Shown here piece by piece: positions 1 through 7,592 of a DNA stretch of 12,072 bases. A program made the position numbers and the translations under genes. The notes under the pieces were generated by a model. The model made no database searches, was not told where the DNA came from, and saw only the letters and a list, made by a program, of their open reading frames with translations. Source of the DNA: Opitutaceae bacterium (GTDB lineage Bacteria > Verrucomicrobiota > Verrucomicrobiia > Opitutales > Opitutaceae); contig JAPOIC010000038.1 of NCBI GenBank assembly GCA_029979145.1, positions 1 through 12,072 of the forward strand, in the 5' to 3' direction. Each line of letters starts with the position of its first letter. Within the stretch, counting starts at the first letter, position 1.

Positions 1-112
1 AGCACCGCTTCAAGGATTCACGTAGGGCCGCCTCATCTTCCGGAGTGAAGGACTTGGCTTCCTGAGTGAATGGTTTGTTGGTGCCCGAACCGGGCTGGGC
101 TGCTTCTGCCAT
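1..112 (-). CDS. N-terminal part of an unrecognised protein (cut by window edge)
   Basis: An open frame reads leftward from an ATG at 112 and leaves the window after 37 codons. The visible N-terminus starts MAEAAQPGSGTNKPF and is hydrophilic, rich in Ala, Glu, Lys and Pro, and probably disordered at first. A possible helix follows (TPEDEAALRESLKR). No signal peptide or membrane segment is visible, so a cytoplasmic protein is likely. A clear AAGGAG ribosome site lies six bases before the ATG, which is the main reason to trust this start. The gene is divergent from the glycosyltransferase gene across about 147 bases. I do not recognise the family from so short a piece. Confidence 0.7.
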   Translation of the reverse strand, partial: MAEAAQPGSGTNKPFTQEAKSFTPEDEAALRESLKRC

Positions 113-118
113 TATTCG

Positions 119-124
119 CTCCTT
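119..124 (-). promoter_or_regulatory. Strong Shine-Dalgarno site for the leftward gene at window start
   Basis: The minus strand reads AAGGAG here, six bases before the ATG at 112. It is the best ribosome binding site in the window and fixes the start of the truncated gene. Confidence 0.75.
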
Positions 125-247
125 GTATGTTACGGACCTTCAGAATGTAAACCCATTTCTTGGCCCCGCACGGGAGCATATCCGGTTTGCCCAAATGCGG
201 TCACCGCGACCATCTAAACCCCTCACAGCCCTTTGCTTGCCTGATGC

Positions 248-253
248 AGGTGG
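248..253 (+). promoter_or_regulatory. Likely ribosome binding site for the glycosyltransferase TTG start
   Basis: AGGTGG lies six bases before a TTG codon at 260. The in-frame ATG at 293 has no such site in front of it. This favours the TTG, although the ATG would also give a complete glycosyltransferase fold. Confidence 0.4.
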
Positions 254-259
254 CGGTGA

Positions 260-1435
260 TTGAGTGCCGCTTCAACGCTGTTTCGACCCCTTATGCCCAC
301 GCGGACCCATGTCTTCATCACGCACGAGTTTTTCCCTCGCCGCGGTGGCATCGCGACATTTGTAGAGGAGATGGCCTTGGCGGCCGCCCAGGAGGGATTG
401 AATGTTGAGGTCTGGGCCCAGGCGCTCCCGCAGCAGACCCCGGAAAAGCCCCGGCCGTTTCGATTGGTGCGCCTCCCGCTGGCGGGCTCCCACAACTTTT
501 CCTGCCAGGCCAAGCTGGCCTGGCAACTCATCCGCCACCGCCGGCACTTGCGCCAAGCCACCGTCTATCTCGTGGAGCCGGGACCCATACTGACATTAAT
601 GTGGCTGCAATTTTTCCACGCCTTCCGGCCGCGGCACATCCTCCTGACCTTCCACGGCTCGGAAATCCTGCGGTTCGCCCAGAATCCGTTCATCCGCCCC
701 CTTGCCCGCCGCCTGATCCGGCACGCCGTGCGCATCAGCACGCTTACCCACTACACGAAGAATCTGCTCATGGCTCATTTCCCGGAGGCCGCCGGCAAGA
801 TCGTCCTCACGCCCGGGGCGTTGCGGCACGGTTTCCACCAACCGACGGCCCCCGCGATAAAGCCGACCGGACGCCTCGTCGTGCTGACGGTCGGCCGGCT
901 GCACCCCCGCAAGGGCCAGTTGCAAACCCTCGCCGCCTTGGCCGCGCTGCCTGCGGCCACCCGCGCGAAAATCGAATACTGGTTGGTCGGCTCGGCCAGC
1001 AAAGGCGACTACGAGCACCGCCTCAGCCGGCAGGCGGCGCAGGCCGACCTCCAAGTGCGCTTCCTAGGGGACGTGCCCGACGAACAGCTGGGCGCGATTT
1101 ACGCCCAGGCCGACATCTTTGCCCTGACCAGCATCGCCCACGGTTCGAGCATCGAGGGCTTTGGTCTGGTCTATCTGGAAGCCGCCGCGCATGGCCTGCC
1201 GGTGGTGGCCCACGACATCGGCGGGGTCAGTGAGGCCATGAGCGCCGGGGAAACCGGCCTTCTAGTGCCGCCCGATCGACCCGAAGCCCTGACCGCCGCG
1301 TTCGCCCGGTTGATCGAAGACGCTGAACTTCGGGCCCGCTACGGCGCGGCCGGCCGCGAATGGGCCCGGCGCCACGACTGGAAAGCGTCCGCGGCGTTGC
1401 TATTCGCGGCATTGTCGCCTGAGTCAAAGCCATGA
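260..1435 (+). CDS. GT4-type glycosyltransferase (GT-B fold, glycosyl transferases group 1)
   Basis: The protein should transfer a sugar from a nucleotide-activated donor, as retaining GT4 enzymes do. Acceptor and donor cannot be read from the sequence. The 391 residues show the two Rossmann halves of a GT-B enzyme. The N-terminal half has the Gly-rich acceptor loop FFPRRGGIATFVEE (about 24-37). The C-terminal half begins with VGRLHPRKG (211-219), where Arg213 and Lys218 are the expected donor-phosphate contacts. It also carries the EX7E motif EGFGLVYLE (Glu299 and Glu307) and the usual HDIGGVSE and GETGLLVPP loops. No signal peptide or membrane helix is evident, so it is probably a cytoplasmic or peripheral membrane enzyme. 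The TTG at 260 is chosen for its upstream AGGTGG; ATG 293 would give 380 residues. The stop overlaps the next start as ATGA, implying translational coupling to the thioesterase. The family call is firm, the biological role unknown. Confidence 0.9.
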   Translation: MSAASTLFRPLMPTRTHVFITHEFFPRRGGIATFVEEMALAAAQEGLNVEVWAQALPQQTPEKPRPFRLVRLPLAGSHNFSCQAKLAWQLIRHRRHLRQATVYLVEPGPILTLMWLQFFHAFRPRHILLTFHGSEILRFAQNPFIRPLARRLIRHAVRISTLTHYTKNLLMAHFPEAAGKIVLTPGALRHGFHQPTAPAIKPTGRLVVLTVGRLHPRKGQLQTLAALAALPAATRAKIEYWLVGSASKGDYEHRLSRQAAQADLQVRFLGDVPDEQLGAIYAQADIFALTSIAHGSSIEGFGLVYLEAAAHGLPVVAHDIGGVSEAMSAGETGLLVPPDRPEALTAAFARLIEDAELRARYGAAGREWARRHDWKASAALLFAALSPESKP

Positions 1436-1836
1436 TCACGTCGCGCTGTCAGGTTACCGTCCGCTATGCGGAAACCGACATGATGGGCATCGTCTATCAC
1501 GCGAATTTTCTGCCGTGGTTCGAAATCGGCCGCACCAACCTGCTCCGCGAGCAAGGCCTGCCCTACCGTGACCTCGAGGCCATGGGCTACCGCCTGCCGG
1601 TGCTGGAGATTTCCGCGAAATACCTCCGGCCTGCCGTTTACGACGATACACTCACGATCATTACGACGCTGAAGGAGAAACCCCTCCTGCGTATCCGCCT
1701 CAGCTATGAGGTGCGGCGCGGCCACGAACTGCTGGCCACCGGCGAAAGCGCGCACGCCTTCATCGACCGCGAAGGTCGCCCCGTGCGGCCGCCGGCGATC
1801 TTCCTCGAGCGCATGAACGCGGTGTTTCGGCGCTAG
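1432..1836 (+). CDS. Acyl-CoA thioesterase, YbgC/4HBT hotdog family
   Basis: A 134-residue single-domain hotdog protein, the usual length for this family, whose members hydrolyse acyl-CoA or acyl-ACP thioesters as homotetramers in the cytoplasm. The N-terminal signature RYAETDMMGIVYHANFLPWFE (about 11-31) contains the catalytic Asp16 and the Tyr22-His23-x-Asn25 group typical of YbgC-like enzymes. The following LEISAKYLRPAVYDD stretch fits the central beta strands. The ATG overlaps the glycosyltransferase stop by four bases, so the two are probably translated together. In Proteobacteria YbgC sits with tol-pal genes, but no such genes are present here. The stop codon overlaps the stop of the convergent queG by four bases (CTAG), leaving no room for a terminator. 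Substrate chain length cannot be told from sequence. Confidence 0.9.
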   Translation: MITSRCQVTVRYAETDMMGIVYHANFLPWFEIGRTNLLREQGLPYRDLEAMGYRLPVLEISAKYLRPAVYDDTLTIITTLKEKPLLRIRLSYEVRRGHELLATGESAHAFIDREGRPVRPPAIFLERMNAVFRR

Positions 1837-2966
1837 GCCCGCGGCTGCTCCGCCCACCACGCGTATTCCTGGAGGACGTCGGCGTCGGACTCGCCGGCCC
1901 AGGCTTCACGCAGCTGCGTGCCCCCTCCCAGCCGGCGCGCCGCCCAGACCGCGTGCACCCGCACCACGGGTGACGCATGCGCGGCGAGCGTCACGACCGC
2001 CGGCAACACCGTGGCATCGCCACTATTGCCCGCGACCACGCAGGCATTGCGCAACAGGCCGGTGAGCTTGAGCCGTTTGACCGGCGTGCGCCGAAACACC
2101 TCGGCAAATCGCTCCGGGGTCATCGCCAAAAGCTCCGCCAGCGTCAATGCCGGCAGGTCATGCCGCGCAGCCAGCAAGAGCCGGCGGCCTTCCGCGGCGA
2201 ATCGGTTCCAAGGACAGACCTCAAGGCACACGTCGCAGCCGTATAAGTGCATGCCGATGCCCTCCCGCAATTCGCGGGGGATAACGCCTTTGTTTTCGAT
2301 CGTCTGGTAGGAAATGCACCGCCGCGCATCGACCACGCCCGGCGCAGCGAAGGCCTGCGTGGGACAGGCGTCGAGGCACCGCGTGCATTTGCCGCATAGC
2401 AGGCCCGTGTCGGCGAAGTCGCTAGCCTGCGCGCGCACCGGCGGATCCGGCGGCAAATCAACGGTCGTCAGGATCGATGCGAGAAACAACCAGTTGCCGT
2501 GACTGCGCGAGATCAACATGGCGTTCTTGCCCGCAAACCCCAGGCCCGCCTTCGCCGCCCAGCCCCGCTCCAACACCGGTCCGGTGTCGACGTAGTAGCG
2601 GTAATCGTCAGAACCCACACCCCACAGCGCCTCAATCTCGCGCCCCGCCACGGCGAGCGCCGGCTTGATCGTGTCGTGATAATCCTCCCACAGCGCGTAA
2701 CGCGCCCAGACCGGCCCGGTTTGTTCCAGCTTCCCCGGCCAATAGTTCACCCCGAGCATCACGACCGAGCGCGCCCCCGGCAGCACCAGCCCGGGCTGCA
2801 GGCGTTTTTCCGCCGTGCGCTCCATCCACTGCATGTCGGCATGCATCCCCGCCTTAAGCCACCCGCGCAGCCGCGCGTCGGGCAGGTCGTGCAGGCGCGC
2901 GAAGCGCACCTCGTCAAACCCCAGCGCCAGGAGGCGCGCGCGCAAGGTCTCCGCGCGGGCGTCCAT
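1833..2966 (-). CDS. queG: Epoxyqueuosine reductase QueG
   Basis: QueG catalyses the last step of tRNA queuosine synthesis, reducing epoxyqueuosine at the tRNA wobble position with cobalamin and two 4Fe-4S clusters in the cytoplasm. The 377 residues match the family in order. An N-terminal DUF1730-like cobalamin domain contains YYVDTGPVLER (124-134), with the conserved Asp127. A bacterioferredoxin-like domain carries cluster motifs CGKCTRCLDACP (Cys191, 194, 197, 201) and Cys217 plus CDVCLEVCP (Cys244, 247, 251). A C-terminal HEAT-like helical repeat (about 315-346) is expected to bind tRNA. The start at 2966 gives the expected N-terminus (MDARAETLRARLLALGF) and lies three bases after the aroK stop, so the two genes form one transcription unit. 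No good Shine-Dalgarno site is present, which fits translation by coupling from aroK. The gene shows no damage, so the organism probably makes queuosine or salvages its precursor, and has or imports cobalamin. Confidence 0.95.
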   Translation of the reverse strand: MDARAETLRARLLALGFDEVRFARLHDLPDARLRGWLKAGMHADMQWMERTAEKRLQPGLVLPGARSVVMLGVNYWPGKLEQTGPVWARYALWEDYHDTIKPALAVAGREIEALWGVGSDDYRYYVDTGPVLERGWAAKAGLGFAGKNAMLISRSHGNWLFLASILTTVDLPPDPPVRAQASDFADTGLLCGKCTRCLDACPTQAFAAPGVVDARRCISYQTIENKGVIPRELREGIGMHLYGCDVCLEVCPWNRFAAEGRRLLLAARHDLPALTLAELLAMTPERFAEVFRRTPVKRLKLTGLLRNACVVAGNSGDATVLPAVVTLAAHASPVVRVHAVWAARRLGGGTQLREAWAGESDADVLQEYAWWAEQPRA

Positions 2967-2969
2967 CGT

Positions 2970-3518
2970 TCAGGCCCGGTGCGCCCGGGCGAAGTCCGCC
3001 GCCTCGCGCCGCCACACGCGCACGACGTGCGCGACGATGTCATTGAGCGGACGCGCATCCGTGAGCACGAGGCTGCCGGAGCGCTTGTAGATGGACTCGC
3101 GCTCGGCGTAGAGCGCGCGAATGCGCGCCATCGGGTCTTCGACCTCGAGCAACGGCCGGCTGCGATGCCGCATCGTGCGCTCAAGCACGGTTTCCAGCGA
3201 GGCATGCAGGCAGATCACCACGCCCTTGGTGCGCAGCAGGTCAAGCATCCCCGGTTGCACCACCAAGCCGCCGCCACACGCCACGATCGTTCGCGCCGCC
3301 GGATGACCCGTATCAATGAATTCCCGCTCCATCGCGCGAAAAGCCGGTTCGCCGTCGCGCGCAAAAATCTCCGGGATCGTGCAACCCTGCAGGCGCTCAA
3401 TCTCATGATCGCTGTCCACCAGGCGGAACCCGATGCGCCGGGCCACGCCGCGGCCCACCGTGCTTTTGCCGGTGCCCATGAAGCCGACCAGATAGAGATT
3501 CACATCCGCTGCATTCAT
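2970..3518 (-). CDS. aroK: Shikimate kinase
   Basis: The enzyme phosphorylates shikimate at the 3-hydroxyl with ATP, the fifth step of the route to chorismate and aromatic amino acids. The 182-residue product is of normal length for this P-loop kinase. It has the Walker A loop GFMGTGKST (12-20), the shikimate-binding DSD (35-37), the GGG motif (82-84) before the substrate site, and the lid segment RHRSRPLL (117-124) with its conserved Arg-Pro. The frame stays open upstream to about 3683, but the ATG at 3518 puts the P-loop strand NLYLVGFMG at the proper distance from the N-terminus. The extra upstream residues look like non-coding translation. It is the first gene of an aroK-queG unit and is divergent from the threonine aldolase gene across 91 bases. 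aroK and aroL type enzymes cannot be separated by sequence here, so the symbol is the generic choice. Confidence 0.93.
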   Translation of the reverse strand: MNAADVNLYLVGFMGTGKSTVGRGVARRIGFRLVDSDHEIERLQGCTIPEIFARDGEPAFRAMEREFIDTGHPAARTIVACGGGLVVQPGMLDLLRTKGVVICLHASLETVLERTMRHRSRPLLEVEDPMARIRALYAERESIYKRSGSLVLTDARPLNDIVAHVVRVWRREAADFARAHRA

Positions 3519-3609
3519 CCGCGCGCAAGGCAACGGCCTCGGCCCTTGCTTGCCAAACACGAAAACGCCTTGGCGCGGCGCGGACTTTGCGGCTGGATGC
3601 CGGCACCGC

Positions 3610-4650
3610 ATGCACCACACCTTTGCCAGCGACAACACCGCCGGCGTCTGCCCCGAGGCGCTCGCCGCCGTCCAAGCCGCCAACCCCGGGCACGCGCCGA
3701 GCTACGGCGACGACGCATGGACCGTCCGCGCCCGTGACGCGATCTCGGGCGTATTCGAGACGGAGTGCACGGTGCATTTCGCCTTCAACGGCACCATGGC
3801 CAACGCCCTCGCGCTCAGTGCCGCCTGCCGCTCCTACCAGAGTGTGTTCTGCCACGAGCAGGCTCACATCATCGTCGACGAATGCGGCGCGCCCGAGCAC
3901 TTCACCGGCGGCTCCAAGCTTATCGGCCTCCGCGGAGCCGGCGCCAAGGTCACGCCCGCCGCGCTCGATACCGCGGCACACCTGGGGCACGGCGTGCATT
4001 TCCACAAGGCCGGCGCGGTTTCGCTCACGCAATCCACCGAGCTGGGCACAGTCTACACGCCCGCGGAAATCGCCGCGATCGCCGACGTCGCCCGCCGCCA
4101 CGGCATGGCGGTGCACTTGGACGGCGCGCGCTTCGCCAACGCCGCCGCCGCCCTCGCCGATCGTGGCGCCACCCCGGCCGACTTCACCTGGCGCGCCGGC
4201 GTGGACCTGCTCTCCTTTGGCGGCACCAAGAACGGCATGCTCACGACCGAGGCCGTCGTCATCTTCAACCCCGCGCTCGCCGCCGACTTCGCCTTTCGCG
4301 TGAAACAATTCGGCCAGCTTGCCTCCAAGTCGCGCTTCGCCGGCGCCCAGTGGGTCGCGATGCTGGAAGACGGCGTCTGGCTCCGGCACGCCCGCCATGC
4401 CAACACCATGGCGCGGCGCCTCGCGGACGGTTTTTCCGCGCTGCCCGGCTGCGCCCTCTCCGTTCCGACCGAGGCCAACGGCGTGTTCGTGTCGCTGCCC
4501 CCGGCCGTCGTCACGGGTTTGGAACAACGCGGCTGGAAGTTCTATCCCTTCGGCGATCCCGGCACCTACCGCTTCATGTGCGGGTGGGACACTTCACCGG
4601 CTGCCGTCGCCGCGCTCCTCGCGGACGCACGCGCCGCCGCCGGGCACTAA
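3610..4650 (+). CDS. ltaE: Low-specificity L-threonine aldolase family (PLP fold type I)
   Basis: The family cleaves L-threonine or L-allo-threonine to glycine and acetaldehyde using pyridoxal phosphate. The 346-residue product begins MHHTFASDNTAGVCPE, the usual N-terminus. It carries the conserved His82 in FCHEQAHI, which stacks on the cofactor, Asp171 in VHLDGARF, which pairs with the pyridine nitrogen, and the Schiff-base Lys207 in LSFGGTKNG. Length and order agree with the family. A longer reading from a TTG at 3550 overlaps the region before aroK and adds residues unlike the family, so ATG 3610 is preferred. The ribosome site is weak. The gene stands alone, divergent from aroK and followed by a hairpin terminator. 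A related beta-eliminating lyase such as phenylserine aldolase is the main alternative. A glycine-producing role would fit glyA and purD nearby, but that is inference. Confidence 0.88.
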   Translation: MHHTFASDNTAGVCPEALAAVQAANPGHAPSYGDDAWTVRARDAISGVFETECTVHFAFNGTMANALALSAACRSYQSVFCHEQAHIIVDECGAPEHFTGGSKLIGLRGAGAKVTPAALDTAAHLGHGVHFHKAGAVSLTQSTELGTVYTPAEIAAIADVARRHGMAVHLDGARFANAAAALADRGATPADFTWRAGVDLLSFGGTKNGMLTTEAVVIFNPALAADFAFRVKQFGQLASKSRFAGAQWVAMLEDGVWLRHARHANTMARRLADGFSALPGCALSVPTEANGVFVSLPPAVVTGLEQRGWKFYPFGDPGTYRFMCGWDTSPAAVAALLADARAAAGH

Positions 4651-4679
4651 AAAACCTCCGCCGGCTCGGGCGGAGGTTT
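4649..4679. terminator. Bidirectional intrinsic terminator between convergent genes
   Basis: A perfect 11-base stem (AAACCTCCGCC at 4652-4662 with GGCGGAGGTTT at 4669-4679) closes a six-base loop. Read leftward, the stem runs into six T residues (complement of 4649-4654), which makes a good intrinsic terminator about 25 bases after the FKBP stop at 4705. Read rightward, only three T residues follow, inside the stem, so termination of the threonine aldolase transcript is probably weaker. The A-run begins within the stop codon of the aldolase gene. Confidence 0.85.
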
Positions 4680-4704
4680 GAGAGTTTGATCGCGGTTCGC
4701 AGCG

Positions 4705-5460
4705 TTATTTGGCCGGAATGATGTCGACGACCTCGATGTCGAAGATCAGGGCCGACGCCGGCGGAATGCCACTGTCGGCGGCGTCGCCGTAGGCCAGCTC
4801 GGACGGGATGTAGAGTTTGATCTTACCACCCTTGTTGATGTGCTGAATGCCTTCGGCCCAGCCGGGTATCGCCTCGCTGATCGCAATCGTCATGGCCGAG
4901 CCATGGCGCTCTGAGCTGTCAAACACCTGACCGTTGAGCAGCATGCCGGTGTAGTTGATTTTGACCGTGTCGGTGGCGGCGACGTTCGGGCCGGTGCCGG
5001 GCTGCACGATCTCGTAGGCCAGGCCGCTGGCGGTGGTGACGATGCCAGGGCGGTTCTTCAACGCGGCGAAGAACTGGGCCGCCATGGCGTAGTTGCGCTG
5101 CTTGGCGCGCTCCATCGCGGCAGCCTGGCGGGCGGAGACGAATTCATCCATTTGCGGGCCGACGGCGCTGAGGTCGTGCGGGGGTTCGTTGCCGGCGGCA
5201 GCGGCGGCCACGCCGCGGCTGAAGGCGGCGATCTCAGCCGGGGTGAATTGCAGCTCGGAGATGCCCAGGCGGGCCATCATGAACCAGCCGAAGGTCTCGG
5301 CCAGGACATCATTGCTGAACTTCTCGGCCGGGGCGGCAGCGGCGGCCGGGGTCGCGGCGGTGTTGCCCGACGGGAGGTTGAGCTTCACTTCCTGCGCGAG
5401 CAGGGAGCTGGAAACGGCGAGGGCCAGAAGGCCGGCCTTGAGGGGTTGGGTGACGTTCAT
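4705..5460 (-). CDS. Exported FKBP-type peptidyl-prolyl cis-trans isomerase (Mip/FklB-like)
   Basis: The enzyme should catalyse cis-trans isomerisation of prolyl bonds during folding of envelope proteins. The 251-residue precursor has a Sec signal peptide (MNVTQPLKAGLLALAVSSSLLA, likely cut after Ala22), an Ala/Pro/Thr-rich linker (about 30-46), and a helical FKBP_N-type dimerisation domain (about 47-135) ending in charged, Ala-rich helices. The C-terminal FKBP domain (about 145-249) shows the active-site set: Tyr170, FDSS with Phe180-Asp181, IPGW (198-201), LAYG with Tyr224, and IPP (232-234). The open frame runs on upstream to 5553, but the signal peptide fixes the start at 5460. There is no clear Shine-Dalgarno site. 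No lipobox cysteine is seen, so it is probably soluble in the periplasm. The gene is transcribed alone, divergent from the LOG-domain gene, and ends at a strong hairpin terminator. Confidence 0.93.
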   Translation of the reverse strand: MNVTQPLKAGLLALAVSSSLLAQEVKLNLPSGNTAATPAAAAAPAEKFSNDVLAETFGWFMMARLGISELQFTPAEIAAFSRGVAAAAAGNEPPHDLSAVGPQMDEFVSARQAAAMERAKQRNYAMAAQFFAALKNRPGIVTTASGLAYEIVQPGTGPNVAATDTVKINYTGMLLNGQVFDSSERHGSAMTIAISEAIPGWAEGIQHINKGGKIKLYIPSELAYGDAADSGIPPASALIFDIEVVDIIPAK

Positions 5461-5586
5461 ACGATTGGTGAGTGTAGGTGGGAAAACGGGACGCGGAAAA
5501 TGTGCCGCAAAGACCGACTGATGTGCCAGCGCCCCCGGCCGAATGCAACCCATTACTCCCCACTTGTGTCAGTCGTCGCCGACTCC

Positions 5587-7509
5587 ATGCTCCGAAGCCA
5601 AATGACCCCCGAAACTTTCTGGACCAGCCAGGACGGCCAGATCCTCAGCCTGAAGATCAAAAAGGACGTTGTGGCCCTTACCCTCGCCTTCTGGCCGCGC
5701 CACCCCCAAGAGTTCGAATTCCTCAAGGCCCACCTCGCCGAGCTGCGCTTCACCGAGCGCAGTTCCCTCGCCCGCATCGGCATCGAGATGATCCTGCGCG
5801 GCACCCCCGAACTCGACGGCAACCGCGTGACCCTGCGCGCCGAGGCCTTCCTCTACGACGGCTCGTTTCCCAACGCGGCCTACTGGCAGAAACTCCTTCG
5901 CCCCGGCACGCCCGTCGGCCGGCTGTTTTACGCCCCGGCAGCGGCCAAGCTCTCCAGCACCGAAATCTGGGCCGCCATCCAAGCCAACGCTCTCAAGCTC
6001 CCCGAAACCATCTCGATCGACTCCAGCGGCCGGGTGTTTTTCACGCCGCACGCCGTCAGCTACACGCTCAACCCGCGCCTGCAGAAAATTAACTTCGAGC
6101 ACATCGTCAGCGGCTACGCCGGCCGCTCGTTCATCGACAAGGTCCAGGTGCGGCACGACGCCTCACCGCTCACCATCCCGCCGCGCTCCGGCATCCTCAC
6201 CAGCTGCTCGATGTATCTCAAGGAGCACTATGTCGTGCTCAACCCCGGCGAGGGCAACTTCGGCCTGCACACCAGCGCCATCCTGCTCGACCCGGTGAAA
6301 ACGTTCGGCACGAACATCATGCTCGAGGTTTACAACACCGGCGAACACCCCGTCGTGAATCCCATGGTGTCCGTCGAGATTTTCCGCGCCCCCCCGCCCA
6401 CCGATCCCGAGCTCAAGACCCTCACACGCAAGCGCCAGCGGCTCCTCGGCACGGCCCAAGGCCTGTTCAAGTGCCTCGACGAATCCCCCGCGCGCGACAC
6501 CGGCGCGCCCGCGCCCAAGACCCGCATCACCGTCCGCGGCCAGAGCGCAACGATGGAAAACCGCACGGTCTTCGTCCGCGCCAACGACGACGAGCTGCGC
6601 AAGCTCCTTCAAGGCGAGGCCTGCCCCGTCGGCAGCCACACCATGATCCAGGCCGTCGACACCGGACCGGAGGACGCCGACACGCTCGTGGTGGATTACT
6701 TCCCCGACCTCCTCGAGCACATGGAGCTCATCACGCGTCTGGCCGACCTCAAGCTGCGCCGGATCATCTTCCGCCGCGCCTCCCGCACCCACGGCTACTT
6801 CCTCTCCAGCAACGCCCACGCGCGGCTCGATACGTTCTACAACCTCGGTATCAAGGTCTACTGGTATGACGAGCTGACCAAGGACCTCTACCTCCACACC
6901 TACAAGCGCGATCACGGCTTCTTCGTGCGCGAGGAAATGGCCCGCAAATTTCAGGAAAGCACCATCCTCGCGTTCTACGGTTCCGCCGTGGTCCTCGACC
7001 AAGCCGACACCGACCGCATCTCCTCGCTCGTCGACAAGCTCACCGGCTTCCTCGGCGGCAACCTCGGCGTCCTCACCGGCGGCGGCGGCGGTGTCATGCG
7101 CCTCGCCACGGACCAGGCCCGCGACAAGGGCGCGCTCACCGGCGCCTGCTTCCTCGAGCTCGAGGCCCAGCCCCCCGAGCTCGGCGTGGATTTCTTCAAC
7201 ACCTTCCAAGAAAACTCCCGGCACTTCCGACAAAAATGGTTCGAGGCCGCGGATTTCTGCATCTTCAACGTCGGCGGCGTCGGCACCCTCGAGGAAATCG
7301 GCATCGAGCTCTGCAACCTGAAGCTCGGGATCCGTCCGCGCGTGCCCTACGTCTTCTTCAACGCCAAGTTCTGGGGCAGCCTGCGCAAGCAGATCGAGCA
7401 GATGATCTCGGACAAACGCGCCCCCGCGTGGATGGCCGATTACGTCTTGTTCACCGACGACCCCGACGAGGTCGTAAGCTTCTACCGCCGCAAGCTGCAG
7501 GTGCTGTAG
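5587..7509 (+). CDS. Large protein with C-terminal LOG/lysine-decarboxylase-like Rossmann domain
   Basis: The product is about 640 residues. The last third (about 459-640) resembles LOG-family nucleotide-binding domains, whose known members hydrolyse nucleoside monophosphates to a base and ribose 5-phosphate. It shows the first strand and loop FYGSAVV (463-469), the Gly-rich TGGGGGVMR (497-505), and VGGVGTLEE (562-570) in place of the usual PGGxGTxxE. Aligned without gaps, the Arg-Lys pair that precedes this motif in cytokinin-type LOG enzymes falls on Phe547-Arg548, so activity cannot be assumed. The first 450 residues are not recognised. They contain a possible beta-sandwich segment (about 229-267, with EVYNTGEHPVVNP) and an alpha/beta segment (about 365-445). 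No signal peptide or membrane helix is seen. The open frame extends back to 5152 across the FKBP gene, but that part is antisense translation. ATG 5587 is chosen; GTG 5566 and ATG 5602 remain possible and none has a ribosome site. The gene is divergent from the FKBP gene. Confidence 0.8.
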   Translation: MLRSQMTPETFWTSQDGQILSLKIKKDVVALTLAFWPRHPQEFEFLKAHLAELRFTERSSLARIGIEMILRGTPELDGNRVTLRAEAFLYDGSFPNAAYWQKLLRPGTPVGRLFYAPAAAKLSSTEIWAAIQANALKLPETISIDSSGRVFFTPHAVSYTLNPRLQKINFEHIVSGYAGRSFIDKVQVRHDASPLTIPPRSGILTSCSMYLKEHYVVLNPGEGNFGLHTSAILLDPVKTFGTNIMLEVYNTGEHPVVNPMVSVEIFRAPPPTDPELKTLTRKRQRLLGTAQGLFKCLDESPARDTGAPAPKTRITVRGQSATMENRTVFVRANDDELRKLLQGEACPVGSHTMIQAVDTGPEDADTLVVDYFPDLLEHMELITRLADLKLRRIIFRRASRTHGYFLSSNAHARLDTFYNLGIKVYWYDELTKDLYLHTYKRDHGFFVREEMARKFQESTILAFYGSAVVLDQADTDRISSLVDKLTGFLGGNLGVLTGGGGGVMRLATDQARDKGALTGACFLELEAQPPELGVDFFNTFQENSRHFRQKWFEAADFCIFNVGGVGTLEEIGIELCNLKLGIRPRVPYVFFNAKFWGSLRKQIEQMISDKRAPAWMADYVLFTDDPDEVVSFYRRKLQVL

Positions 7510-7511
7510 CT

Positions 7512-7574
7512 GGTGTTAGGTGTTAGGTGTTAGGTGTTAGGGACTAGGTGTTAGGATTTATGGATTAGGTATTA
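7512..7574 (+). repeat. Tandem heptamer array, consensus GGTGTTA
   Basis: Four perfect head-to-tail copies of GGTGTTA fill 7512-7539. They are followed by a diverged GGGACTA, another perfect copy (7547-7553), and further diverged units (GGATTTA, GGATTA, GGTATTA) up to 7574. The array starts two bases after the stop of the LOG-domain gene. It is much richer in A and T than the surrounding DNA. It resembles in kind the short tandem heptamer repeats known from filamentous cyanobacteria, though the unit differs. It codes for nothing visible. Confidence 0.92.
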
Positions 7575-7592
7575 AGAGCTTGTTGCCTCCGA

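Noticed and set aside
124..151. Promoter-like TTTACA (146-151) and CATACA (124-129) on the minus strand, 16 bases apart
   Set aside because: The second box overlaps the AAGGAG ribosome site at 119-124, so a transcript starting there would lack it. The CATACA match is also poor.
2499..3737. 412-codon rightward open frame antisense to queG and aroK
   Set aside because: It is rich in Arg, His, Pro and Ala with no domain pattern, and it covers two certain genes on the other strand.
3403..4527. 374-codon leftward open frame antisense to the threonine aldolase gene
   Set aside because: It is a Gly/Val/Arg-rich shadow of a clear PLP enzyme gene.
5152..5586. Upstream extension of the LOG-domain frame by 145 codons
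   Set aside because: It lies antisense to the FKBP gene and reads as Gly/Arg/Glu-rich shadow sequence.
6163..7233. 356-codon leftward open frame antisense to the LOG-domain gene
   Set aside because: It has Gly/Glu/Val repeats typical of reverse-frame translation of GC-rich genes and no recognisable motif.
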